A DNA stretch of 14,468 bases from Candidatus Gastranaerophilales bacterium. Lineage in GTDB: Bacteria; Cyanobacteriota; Vampirovibrionia; Gastranaerophilales; Gastranaerophilaceae. The notes below the pieces were generated by a model, which searched no databases, had not been told where the DNA came from, and saw only the letters and a list, made by a program, of their open reading frames with translations. The DNA lies in assembly GCA_947624665.1 (NCBI GenBank), contig CANQLK010000030.1, forward strand, positions 1 through 14,468. Direction: 5' to 3'. Below, one piece after another: positions 1 to 5,739 of the stretch. The position numbers and the translations under genes are program-made. The number at the start of each line of letters is the position of its first letter. Positions within the stretch are counted from its first letter, which is position 1.

Positions 1-32
1 TCGTTTTGTAACCTTTTCAATACGCCACTTGC

Positions 33-70
33 AAATTTTTACTCACACCTTCGGCTTATCGTAAAAATTT
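33..70. repeat. Inverted repeat at the window edge, possibly dispersed
   Basis: A perfect 10 bp inverted repeat, AAATTTTTAC at 33-42 and GTAAAAATTT at 61-70, encloses an 18 base loop that contains CCTTCGG. The same block also shows a direct similarity: TTTTTACTC at 36-44 and AAATTTACTC at 65-74. It lies just past the stop codon of the minus-strand glycosyltransferase, but no convincing run of T follows either arm, so a simple terminator is not well supported. It may belong to a longer intergenic repeat or structured RNA that begins outside the window. Nothing else is recognisable in bases 1-84. Confidence 0.4.
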
Positions 71-84
71 ACTCGGAGAGAATA

Positions 85-1041
85 TTAATCAAGCCATTCT
101 TCAATAATATATCTTGGTCTTGCTTTAACCTCCTGAAAGAGTTGTCCGATATATTCACCGATAATGCCGAGGCAGAATATTTGAATACCGCCGATAAAAC
201 CCGTAATAACTATAATACTAGCCCAACCCGGAACCATAAATTCACCGAAATATTTAGCAATAATGGTTTCAATCCCGAGAATTATACTAAGAAGTGACAT
301 AACAAAGCCCAGTATGGTAACAAATCTTAAAGGTACAATGCTGAAAGAAGTTATGCCGTTTAAAGCGAGAGAGAAAAGTGATAACGGAGTAAATTTTGTA
401 ACACCGCAGCTTCTGTCTTTTACATCGAAATAAACATAATCTTTTTTAAACCCTAAATCATTAAAAATTCCTCTAAGAAACAGGTTAGTTTCGGGGAAAG
501 TCTTTAAAATGTCAATAATTTCTTTACTAACAAGCCTGTAATCAGAGTGATTAACTTTAATATTAACACCGAGGATATTCATAAGCTTATAAAAAGCCAA
601 GGCAGTGGATTTTTTAAGGAATTTATCGGTATGCCTGTCGTTTCTGATACCGCAAACAATTTTAGCACCCTGTTTATATTTTTCTATAAACTCGCCGATT
701 TTGGTTTCATCCTGCTGTAAATCGGCATCAATGGTAATATAGCAGTCGGGATTATATTTTGAAGCTTCAAAGAGTCCTGCTAATATAGCTTTTTGATTTC
801 CGAAATTACGGCTGAATTTAATACCTTTTATTTTGCCCGAAGTTTTTTTGTTATAATCCTGAATTTTACCCCAAGTATTATCACAGCTGCCGTCATTAGA
901 ATATAGAATGAAACTGTTATTTGAAATTATACTGTTTTTTTCAAGCTCCGCAAGAACTTCCAATAATCTGTCCGAAGTTTTATTAATGCAATCTTCTTCG
1001 TTATAACAAGGAATAATAACTGCAAGACAAGGTATATTCAT
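85..1041 (-). CDS. Family 2 glycosyltransferase, ArnC/GtrB type (polyprenyl-phosphate sugar transferase)
   Basis: This 318-residue protein belongs to the GT2 group that moves a sugar from a nucleotide donor onto undecaprenyl phosphate at the cytoplasmic face of the inner membrane. The N-terminal GT-A fold shows VIIPCYNEE (9-17), an NDGS variant of the usual DDGS (49-52) and the metal/donor motif DADLQQD (105-111). Two hydrophobic segments follow at about 238-262 and 273-295, and the protein closes with the family signature GEYIG then EVKARPRYI (296-312). The length is normal for ArnC, GtrB and DPM1-like enzymes. The ATG at 1041 is preceded by an AAGGCGG element. The divergent neighbour is a YdjC-family deacetylase, which suggests an N-acetylated sugar as cargo, as in Francisella FlmF2. 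The sugar itself cannot be read from sequence. Confidence 0.9.
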   Translation of the reverse strand: MNIPCLAVIIPCYNEEDCINKTSDRLLEVLAELEKNSIISNNSFILYSNDGSCDNTWGKIQDYNKKTSGKIKGIKFSRNFGNQKAILAGLFEASKYNPDCYITIDADLQQDETKIGEFIEKYKQGAKIVCGIRNDRHTDKFLKKSTALAFYKLMNILGVNIKVNHSDYRLVSKEIIDILKTFPETNLFLRGIFNDLGFKKDYVYFDVKDRSCGVTKFTPLSLFSLALNGITSFSIVPLRFVTILGFVMSLLSIILGIETIIAKYFGEFMVPGWASIIVITGFIGGIQIFCLGIIGEYIGQLFQEVKARPRYIIEEWLD

Positions 1042-1107
1042 AATAGAAACCGCCTTTTGTGATAAAATACAATAATAAAATAATAGAATATATTCGGACT
1101 TAATGCA

Positions 1108-1938
1108 ATGAAAAAAATAATAATTAACGCTGATGATTTCGGATACTCAAAAGGTAACAATGAAGCAATAAAATCGGGAATAGAGGCAGGAATAATCACC
1201 TCAACAAGCATGATGGCGAACATGCCCGGATTTGAACATGCCATAAATGAAATTATACCTTCAATTCCCAAAATAGATATAGGATTTCATTTTAATATAA
1301 TGGAAGGAAAGAGCCTGACAAATTCTCATTTACTGTGTGATAATAGCGGGAACTTTAATTGCAGCTATCAAAAACTGATATATTGTTCAAAACAACGAAG
1401 TTTCATAAACGAACTGGAAAAAGAATTTCGGGAGCAGATAGAAAAAATATTAAAATTTCATAATATAACTCATATAGATTCTCACATGCACACGCATGCC
1501 ATCCCCGAAATATTTAACCTGAGTACAAATTTGGCAAAAGAATACGGCATAAAATATATAAGAACTCAAAAAGAAATACCCTATATTGTTAAGAATAAAA
1601 TAATGAATACTAAATTTCCAATTAATATAGTCAAAAATATTCTATTAAACACATTTACGTTAATAAACAATAAACAAATTATAAAAACAGAAATAAAAAC
1701 AAATAATTATTTTATAGGTGTACTTTATACGGGATATATGGATGAAGAAGCAATCATATCAGGGTTAAAGAGAATAAGTAAAGAGAATTCGATAACGGAA
1801 GTTATATTCCACCCATATATATCAAACGATGAAAATAAAAAGAATAATTATAGAGAATACCTTATAACACAAAACGGAGAAATAAAACAAAGGATAATAA
1901 ATATGGGTTTTGAATTTAATTCATACTCAAATTTGTAA
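1108..1938 (+). CDS. ChbG/HpnK (YdjC-like) family carbohydrate deacetylase
   Basis: The 276-residue protein has the marks of the YdjC/ChbG/HpnK/NaxD deacetylases, which remove an acetyl group from N-acetylated sugars with a divalent metal. NADDFGYS (7-14) carries the conserved Asp pair. IGFHFN (59-63) supplies the His of the usual vGvHltL motif (H61). THIDSHMHTH (121-130) carries the D124/H126/H128 cluster, and IFHPY (233-237) is the usual C-terminal His motif. All expected ligands are present, so it is probably active. The length is typical. No strong ribosome binding site precedes the ATG, only GGA about 10 bases upstream. It is divergent from the ArnC/GtrB-type transferase with 66 bp between the starts. 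Known relatives act on chitin disaccharides (ChbG), hopanoid intermediates (HpnK) or undecaprenyl-phosphate GalNAc (NaxD). The neighbour favours a lipid-linked substrate, which is inference. Confidence 0.9.
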   Translation: MKKIIINADDFGYSKGNNEAIKSGIEAGIITSTSMMANMPGFEHAINEIIPSIPKIDIGFHFNIMEGKSLTNSHLLCDNSGNFNCSYQKLIYCSKQRSFINELEKEFREQIEKILKFHNITHIDSHMHTHAIPEIFNLSTNLAKEYGIKYIRTQKEIPYIVKNKIMNTKFPINIVKNILLNTFTLINNKQIIKTEIKTNNYFIGVLYTGYMDEEAIISGLKRISKENSITEVIFHPYISNDENKKNNYREYLITQNGEIKQRIINMGFEFNSYSNL

Positions 1939-2010
1939 AAATATGTAAACTTTTTAGTAATAAAGGTAAATCCTAATTCTTCATGAAATTTTTTGTGAAT
2001 GGAAATGAGA

Positions 2011-2018
2011 AAAAAGGA
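2011..2018 (+). promoter_or_regulatory. Ribosome binding site deciding the start at 2026
   Basis: AAAAAGGA lies 7 bases before the ATG at 2026. The in-frame ATG codons at 1999 and 2005 have no comparable element upstream, so 2026 is the preferred start. A second in-frame ATG at 2098 also has a fair site (AAGGAAG), so a shorter protein cannot be excluded. Confidence 0.55.
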
Positions 2019-2025
2019 TTTAGTC

Positions 2026-2361
2026 ATGTTAAACGAAAATAAGAAAGTGAAGCTTGAGTTTGTCAATACAACAAAAAAAACAGGGAAGGAAGTCTGTATG
2101 AATATGACAAATCCTCAAAGTTGCTCAATAAAAGATACGGAAAAGCTTTCCTATATGGTACAAACGATATTGGAACAGGAATTACCGATGTTAAAGAATA
2201 ATGCTTTTTTGCATGACCTTGTTTTATATACCCTGTTGGAGAAGGTAAAGACTGTACAAACGGTAAAAAATGTTTTATCATATATAAAGGAAAGTGATAC
2301 AAAACAAATAAACGATGTACGATTTCAAAACGGAGAAATTTATATAGAATGTTCAATTTAA
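2026..2361 (+). CDS. Small protein of unknown function, related to the next gene
   Basis: I do not recognise this 111-residue protein. It has no signal peptide or membrane segment and looks like a soluble, largely helical protein. Its central part reads KLSYMVQTILEQELPMLK (residues 40-57), then a hydrophobic helix (about 60-75) and a C-terminal beta-like tail, DVRFQNGEIYIEC. The central motif recurs in the overlapping downstream gene, which suggests duplication and possibly a heteromeric pair. The start at 2026 is chosen from its ribosome binding site; a start at 2098 would give 87 residues and still keep the motif. It follows the deacetylase gene after 87 bases on the same strand, so cotranscription is possible, and its 3' end overlaps the next gene by 13 bases. 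Confidence 0.65.
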   Translation: MLNENKKVKLEFVNTTKKTGKEVCMNMTNPQSCSIKDTEKLSYMVQTILEQELPMLKNNAFLHDLVLYTLLEKVKTVQTVKNVLSYIKESDTKQINDVRFQNGEIYIECSI

Positions 2362-2651
2362 AACGTTTTAAGATTGTAAAAGATTTAAAAAATATATCAG
2401 ACAGAGCAGGTCTGCTTAAATTTACGGAATTACAAAATAATGAAAACAAAACGGAATTAATAGATTCTATAATATCGGAATGTAATTTTGTAAAAGAAGA
2501 TAAAAAGCTGAGATTAATGGCAGAAGAAATGCTGGAAAAGGAATTTCCCGAGATAAAGGAAATGAAAGATTATGATTTTTTTGTAGATATGGTAGTAAAT
2601 AAACTAAAACAGCAGCAAGTTGGAGATATGTCTGACATAGAAGAAGAATAA
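2349..2651 (+). CDS. Small protein of unknown function, paralogue-like partner of the preceding gene
   Basis: The product is a 100-residue, highly charged, probably helical cytoplasmic protein with no recognised domain. Residues 53-70, KLRLMAEEMLEKEFPEIK, align with residues 40-57 of the upstream protein without gaps. K, L, M, the LE pair, E, P and K are identical, and several other positions are conservative. After the motif both proteins continue with a hydrophobic, aspartate-containing helix (here FFVDMVVNKL). The tail is acidic (DIEEE). The ATG lies inside the previous gene (13 base overlap) with GGAG 13 bases upstream, so translational coupling is likely. The strong hairpin at 2672-2697 follows the stop codon. 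The function is unknown. Confidence 0.7.
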   Translation: MFNLKRFKIVKDLKNISDRAGLLKFTELQNNENKTELIDSIISECNFVKEDKKLRLMAEEMLEKEFPEIKEMKDYDFFVDMVVNKLKQQQVGDMSDIEEE

Positions 2652-2671
2652 GTAAATAGATTTATAAGGAT

Positions 2672-2697
2672 AAAGAGGAGCTTTTTAGCTCCTCTTT
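2672..2697. terminator. Bidirectional intrinsic terminator between convergent genes
   Basis: A perfect 11 bp stem, AAAGAGGAGCT at 2672-2682 and AGCTCCTCTTT at 2687-2697, has a TTTT loop. The outer A/T pairs supply the T-rich flank in both directions. It lies between the plus-strand small gene ending at 2651 and the minus-strand Spy-like gene ending at 2709, so it can end both transcripts. Confidence 0.88.
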
Positions 2698-2708
2698 AGA
2701 TATGACGG

Positions 2709-3401
2709 TTATTTTTTTGGGTTTACAACATTTTCGGAAGCAAGAGGTTTCTCTGTGTTTTGAAAACGCTTATGTTGATGGTGTCTTTTTTCAAATTCGG
2801 CTTTGCGTTTAAGCATTTCTTCTTTTTGTTCTTGTTTAATTTTTTCAAATTCAGCCTTTTGATTTTTGTCAAGAACCGATTCAAATTTTTTCATATTATC
2901 TTTTCTGCATTTGTCAGCTTTAGCTCTAAGTTTGGCTAAATCTTTTTTAATAGGGGCAGCCAATTCAGTTTTTTGTTCTTTAGAGAGTGATTCATCTTTA
3001 TATATTTTATGAAGCTCTTCATTTTTAGTTTTAATATCTTTTATAATAGGAATTATTTTAGCCTTATCTTTTTCTTTATTTTTTTCAATTTGTTTTCTTT
3101 GCTTTTCCGAGAGATTAAGACGTTTTTCAATTTCGGCTTTTTTAGCTTTAATTTCTTCAGGAGAATGATACTTAGGCATATTGAGCTTCATTGGATGTTT
3201 ATCATCGATTTGAGGGCCATGTCCCATATATTTTAGAGTTTTAGGGCTTTCCTTGGGAGCAGGAGCAACTTCAATCCCCGGAGCAGGCAGCATCATATCA
3301 TTATATGGTTTTTGAGCGGGGTTATCGGCAGCTAAAGACATATTAACCGATAAAGCAATAATTAATGCGGGTATAATCGACATAAAAACAGTTTTTTTCA
3401 T
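2709..3401 (-). CDS. Spy/CpxP-like periplasmic protein (LTXXQ-type), third gene of the ECF unit
   Basis: The 230-residue precursor opens with a signal peptide (MKK, a hydrophobic stretch at about 4-23, likely cleavage after SLAA near 25). A Pro/Ala-rich linker follows, then a long, very charged helical domain at about 82-205. Two copies of the Spy/CpxP hallmark are visible: LNLSEKQRKQI (95-105) and VLDKNQKAEFEKI (176-188), both matching the LTxxQ pattern. The family includes the chaperone Spy, CpxP, ZraP and the metal sensor CnrX. A His-rich patch, RHHQH (206-210), could bind metal. The start at 3401 is chosen over an in-frame ATG at 3458 because it gives the signal peptide directly and has AAAGGA 8 bases upstream. 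It lies 13 bases after the ECF sigma gene, so it is either the periplasmic sensor or the main target of that sigma factor. Confidence 0.82.
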   Translation of the reverse strand: MKKTVFMSIIPALIIALSVNMSLAADNPAQKPYNDMMLPAPGIEVAPAPKESPKTLKYMGHGPQIDDKHPMKLNMPKYHSPEEIKAKKAEIEKRLNLSEKQRKQIEKNKEKDKAKIIPIIKDIKTKNEELHKIYKDESLSKEQKTELAAPIKKDLAKLRAKADKCRKDNMKKFESVLDKNQKAEFEKIKQEQKEEMLKRKAEFEKRHHQHKRFQNTEKPLASENVVNPKK

Positions 3402-3409
3402 AATAAATT

Positions 3410-3415
3410 TCCTTT
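3410..3415 (-). promoter_or_regulatory. Ribosome binding site deciding the Spy-like start
   Basis: AAAGGA overlaps the last base of the sigma gene's stop codon and lies 8 bases before the ATG at 3401. This fixes the start at the signal peptide rather than 19 codons further upstream, and it suggests translational coupling to the sigma gene. Confidence 0.75.
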
Positions 3416-3906
3416 CATAATAAATCTTGTAACATTGCAGCAAGCTCTTTGCGCGCACTAAAGAGCCTGGAACGAACAGTTCCTGCCGGGCAATTTAATT
3501 TTTGTGCTATTTCTTCGTAGCTCATATCAAGCATTTCATACATTTCTATAACTTCTCGTAATTTGGGTTTTAAAGATTTAACAGCTTTAATTATTTGAGC
3601 CTGACGCTGTTTTTTAATTAATTCATTTTCAATATTTTCTTTATCATCTTTAATTTCAAACAATTCATCGTCGTTAAAGATATTATTTTTCGAATTTTTA
3701 ATATAAGATGATTTCAAATAATCACGGCATAAGTTAGCGGTAATAGTACTAATCCAACTTTTAAATTTTCCGTTTTCTTTATATTTATTTATATTTTGCC
3801 AAGTTCTGATATAAACTTCCTGTTCTAAATCTTCATTATTAGAACCTGTCATGTTTGAAATAATTTTACGAATATTATTTCTATATTGATTAATAATAGA
3901 TTTCAA
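3415..3906 (-). CDS. ECF-type RNA polymerase sigma factor
   Basis: This 163-residue protein is a two-domain extracytoplasmic-function sigma factor that directs RNA polymerase to stress promoters. Region 2 spans about 6-68, with EDLEQEVYIRTWQ (25-37) and the promoter-melting segment FKSWISTITANLCRDYL (48-64). Region 4 spans about 105-160, with the helix-turn-helix MSYEEIAQKL then AGTVRSRLFSARKEL (128-155). A linker rich in Asp, Glu, Lys and Asn (70-100) joins them. The length is normal. The start codon is TTG at 3906, supported by AAAAGGAT about 9 bases upstream and by the absence of an early in-frame ATG. It follows the anti-sigma gene by 18 bases and precedes the Spy-like gene by 13. Having the anti-sigma gene first is less common than the reverse. 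Confidence 0.92.
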   Translation of the reverse strand: MKSIINQYRNNIRKIISNMTGSNNEDLEQEVYIRTWQNINKYKENGKFKSWISTITANLCRDYLKSSYIKNSKNNIFNDDELFEIKDDKENIENELIKKQRQAQIIKAVKSLKPKLREVIEMYEMLDMSYEEIAQKLNCPAGTVRSRLFSARKELAAMLQDLL

Positions 3907-3915
3907 AGTAAAAAT

Positions 3916-3923
3916 ATCCTTTT
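3916..3923 (-). promoter_or_regulatory. Ribosome binding site for the TTG start of the ECF sigma gene
   Basis: AAAAGGAT lies about 9-10 bases before the TTG at 3906, immediately after the anti-sigma stop codon (3927-3925). Its position suggests that ribosomes finishing the anti-sigma gene restart on the sigma gene, which would tie the amounts of the two proteins together. Confidence 0.6.
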
Positions 3924-3924
3924 C

Positions 3925-4281
3925 TTATATTTCAAAGAAACCATATTCATCTGTAGGCAGCCCCATAGAAGTAATATATGATTCATCCGAATAACTGAGC
4001 TGAGAATATTGATTATCCTCATAAATTTTATAAGCCGTAAAAGACGTTAAAAGAAAAAAAGCAATAAAGCAACAAGCCATTTTTTTGATTAACGCAGATT
4101 TTTCGGTTTTCTTTCTTGCCAAATAAGCAGGTGCCGCATCTTTAATAAGAGCAGATAATTTTCTGTATTTTTCATGTTCCGATTTGCAATAAGCACATTC
4201 TTGCAAATGTTCATTCAAAACATCTTCACCTTGAAAAATAAACAGACCTTCATATTTATCGCAATTATTTTTGTTATCCAT
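3925..4281 (-). CDS. Putative zinc-finger, single-pass anti-sigma factor
   Basis: The 118-residue protein has the layout of a small membrane anti-sigma factor. The N-terminal cytoplasmic zinc-finger-like segment carries HLQECAYC (H25, C29, C32), which fits the HxxxCxxC motif of ZAS-type anti-sigma factors. One membrane helix follows at about 68-85 (ACCFIAFFLLTSFTAYKIY), then an extracytoplasmic tail of only about 33 residues. It should hold the ECF sigma factor encoded 18 bases downstream and release it on an envelope signal. The tail is too short to be a full sensor domain, so sensing may lie with the Spy-like protein of the same unit, as CnrX does for CnrY. The ATG at 4281 has AGAGGAT upstream. 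Residue similarity outside the zinc motif is weak, so the call rests on motif, topology and context. Confidence 0.8.
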   Translation of the reverse strand: MDNKNNCDKYEGLFIFQGEDVLNEHLQECAYCKSEHEKYRKLSALIKDAAPAYLARKKTEKSALIKKMACCFIAFFLLTSFTAYKIYEDNQYSQLSYSDESYITSMGLPTDEYGFFEI

Positions 4282-4307
4282 ATATTTTATCCTCTTACAT
4301 AAAGGAA

Positions 4308-4331
4308 AACGAAAAAGAAAAATAAAAGTTC
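4308..4331 (-). promoter_or_regulatory. Candidate ECF-type promoter (GAAC-N16-CGTT) for the anti-sigma/sigma/Spy unit
   Basis: On the minus strand GAAC (4331-4328, within TGAACTT) and CGTT (4311-4308) are separated by 16 bases. This matches the GAAC ... CGTC layout common to many ECF promoters. The -10 is 27 bases upstream of the anti-sigma ATG, leaving about 20 bases of leader for its ribosome binding site. No good TATAAT-type box is found at normal spacing here. Autoregulation by the ECF factor is therefore a reasonable inference, but short motifs in AT-rich DNA can arise by chance. Confidence 0.42.
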
Positions 4332-4338
4332 AAAAATA

Positions 4339-4367
4339 AAAAAGCCGATTTTTTAAATCGGCTTTTT
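4339..4367 (-). terminator. Intrinsic terminator of the rlmB-to-secreted-protein operon
   Basis: A perfect 13 bp stem, AAAAAGCCGATTT (4339-4351) and AAATCGGCTTTTT (4355-4367), has a 3 base loop. Read on the minus strand it is followed by TTTTTTATTTTTG. It follows the stop of the secreted protein gene at 4381 and insulates that operon from the ECF unit starting at 4281. Confidence 0.92.
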
Positions 4368-4380
4368 ATAAAATTTTCAA

Positions 4381-4884
4381 TTATTTTGTACTTACATAAA
4401 TTGTATTATTAGTCAGATGCAGAGAGTTATAATATTCCAAGAAATGTTTAACATAGCGTTGGAAAGTAATTGTCGGCATGTGATATCTGCAAGAATAGAG
4501 GTAAGTAGAAGTTTTATTATCAATATCATATAAAACTCTGTCACAATCCTGATACAAGACATTAATTTGCATTTGCTTATCGGTATCAGAGAATTCGGAA
4601 GAATTTCTTACCAGCTGAATTTGTTTTAAATTCTTTTTAAGTTCTTCAATTGCCAAAAAAGCATTATTTTTATACTGATTGGTAAGCATATTATAATTGC
4701 TTAACCTGTAGCCGATTAATTCTGATTTATTAACCATAGACAAGAAATCATGGTCATAAAGTTGTTGGAGTTTAGTAATACCTTGATTTAAATCACCGTC
4801 ATTTATAATCAGGGCATGAGCGGGAATAAAAGAAGTAAAAAATAATGCCAATACAAGTAAAAATTTAACTAATTTAGATTTCAA
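4381..4884 (-). CDS. Secreted protein of unknown function
   Basis: I do not recognise the mature domain. The 167-residue precursor opens with a clear signal peptide (MKSKLVK, a hydrophobic core at 8-20, AHA cleavage site near 24). The mature part is mostly helical with many Asn, Gln and Tyr residues. It holds two cysteines, C114 and C132, that could form a disulfide in the periplasm. The start codon is TTG at 4884, strongly supported by AAGGAG 8 bases upstream and by giving a complete signal peptide. It is the last gene before the terminator at 4339-4367 and follows another small secreted protein by 38 bases, so the two may be expressed together. No membrane segment beyond the signal is visible. 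Confidence 0.78.
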   Translation of the reverse strand: MKSKLVKFLLVLALFFTSFIPAHALIINDGDLNQGITKLQQLYDHDFLSMVNKSELIGYRLSNYNMLTNQYKNNAFLAIEELKKNLKQIQLVRNSSEFSDTDKQMQINVLYQDCDRVLYDIDNKTSTYLYSCRYHMPTITFQRYVKHFLEYYNSLHLTNNTIYVSTK

Positions 4885-4892
4885 TGTTTTAT

Positions 4893-4898
4893 CTCCTT
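4893..4898 (-). promoter_or_regulatory. Strong ribosome binding site for a TTG start
   Basis: AAGGAG lies 8 bases before the TTG at 4884. This near-perfect site makes TTG the start codon of the secreted protein gene, because no ATG occurs between it and the site. Confidence 0.75.
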
Positions 4899-4922
4899 AT
4901 AAATTAACAACGTAAAGAATTA

Positions 4923-5342
4923 TTATATATCTGATTGAGAATTTTTGAATTTAGCGAATTCATCATCAGACATAACGGATTTATAAAGTGAATCGGTTTC
5001 CTGTTTAAGAAGTTTTTGTTGTAATTTAAGCGTATCAATATTTCTTTCATAAGCACCGATTAGAAGTTTTTTCTGAGCATCCGATTTATTTTCGTCTTTT
5101 TGAACAATGGAAATTTTATCATTATATTCAAGGATTTTAGAGTCATAGAAAGAATTTTGGCGCAGGAAATCCGATTTTATGCGTGAAATTTTTTCCTGTT
5201 TAAGTTCAATATTCAAACTGTCAATTTCAGATGATTCCAAAGCGAAAGCAATGTTTTGAGTAATAAAAGAGAAGATTAAGCAAAAAGCGACAGTTGAAAA
5301 AGTCGAAAAAAAGTTTTTAAGATTTATAATCCGAATATTCAT
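4923..5342 (-). CDS. Small secreted coiled-coil protein of unknown function
   Basis: The 139-residue precursor has a signal peptide (hydrophobic core about 11-28, QNIAFA cleavage near 34). A Lys/Glu/Gln-rich helical region at about 38-125 follows, likely a coiled coil, with a short tail containing SDDEFAKFKN. It resembles other short periplasmic helical proteins, including Spy-like ones, but I cannot assign a family. The start at 5342 is chosen because it gives the signal peptide directly, with GGAAAG about 10 bases upstream. The open frame runs back to 5537, but that part lies entirely inside rsfS. From 5342 the gene still overlaps the 3' end of rsfS by 26 bases, which suggests coupled translation. 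Confidence 0.7.
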   Translation of the reverse strand: MNIRIINLKNFFSTFSTVAFCLIFSFITQNIAFALESSEIDSLNIELKQEKISRIKSDFLRQNSFYDSKILEYNDKISIVQKDENKSDAQKKLLIGAYERNIDTLKLQQKLLKQETDSLYKSVMSDDEFAKFKNSQSDI

Positions 5343-5712
5343 TAGATTTTTCTTTCCATTCTGATTCTTCCAGACAGAAAGCGTGATTCCAAAAGCGTTC
5401 GAGGGCATAGGTTTCACGTTCGTCCTTATGAAGTATATGAACAATAACATCACCATAATCAAGCAGATTCCAACGATTTCTGGTATCATTTTCTTCCCCG
5501 ATAGGAATTCTTTCAAAGAAGTCTTTAACTTTTTCACGAACGTAGCCGGTTAAGGACTTAACATGAGTAGGGGAGTCTGACGAACAGATAACAAAGTAAT
5601 CTGCGAGGACAGATACATTGGAAATATTTAATATTTTGATATCTTTAGCTTGTTTATCATCAAGAATACGAGCTATAACGCAAGCAAATTTATCTGATTT
5701 AGTATCTTTCAA
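5317..5712 (-). CDS. rsfS: Ribosomal silencing factor RsfS
   Basis: RsfS binds ribosomal protein uL14 on the large subunit and blocks subunit joining, lowering translation in poor conditions. The 131-residue protein shows LADYFVICSS (36-45), the central WNLLDYGDVIVHIL (81-94) and ETYALERFW (100-108), all typical of the family, and the length is normal. I place the start at TTG 5712. It has GGAG 8 bases upstream and gives a usual RsfS N-terminus. The in-frame ATG at 5751 would add 13 residues but lies between the -35 and -10 of a strong promoter. It sits 57 bases after the RpoD-like gene and overlaps the next gene by 26 bases. It can be read from its own promoter and from rlmB. Confidence 0.92.
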   Translation of the reverse strand: MKDTKSDKFACVIARILDDKQAKDIKILNISNVSVLADYFVICSSDSPTHVKSLTGYVREKVKDFFERIPIGEENDTRNRWNLLDYGDVIVHILHKDERETYALERFWNHAFCLEESEWKEKSNEYSDYKS

Positions 5713-5739
5713 TCTGAAAACTCCATAATGTATAAATGC

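Noticed and set aside
1038..1271. 77-codon open frame on the minus strand opposite the deacetylase N-terminus
   Set aside because: It is antisense to the conserved catalytic region of the deacetylase and overlaps the start of the glycosyltransferase. No support as a gene.
2063..2449. 128-codon open frame on the minus strand across the two small plus-strand genes
   Set aside because: The plus-strand genes have ribosome binding sites, overlap as in operons, share a motif and are followed by a terminator. The minus frame shows no domain and no ribosome binding site.
3402..3458. N-terminal extension of the Spy-like protein to the ATG at 3458
   Set aside because: It would lie inside the ECF sigma gene and bury the signal peptide. 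AAAGGA at 3410-3415 points to the ATG at 3401.
5343..5537. Upstream extension of the coiled-coil secreted protein, which would add 65 residues including a hydrophobic stretch
   Set aside because: The extension is entirely out of frame inside rsfS, and the start at 5342 gives a standard signal peptide directly.
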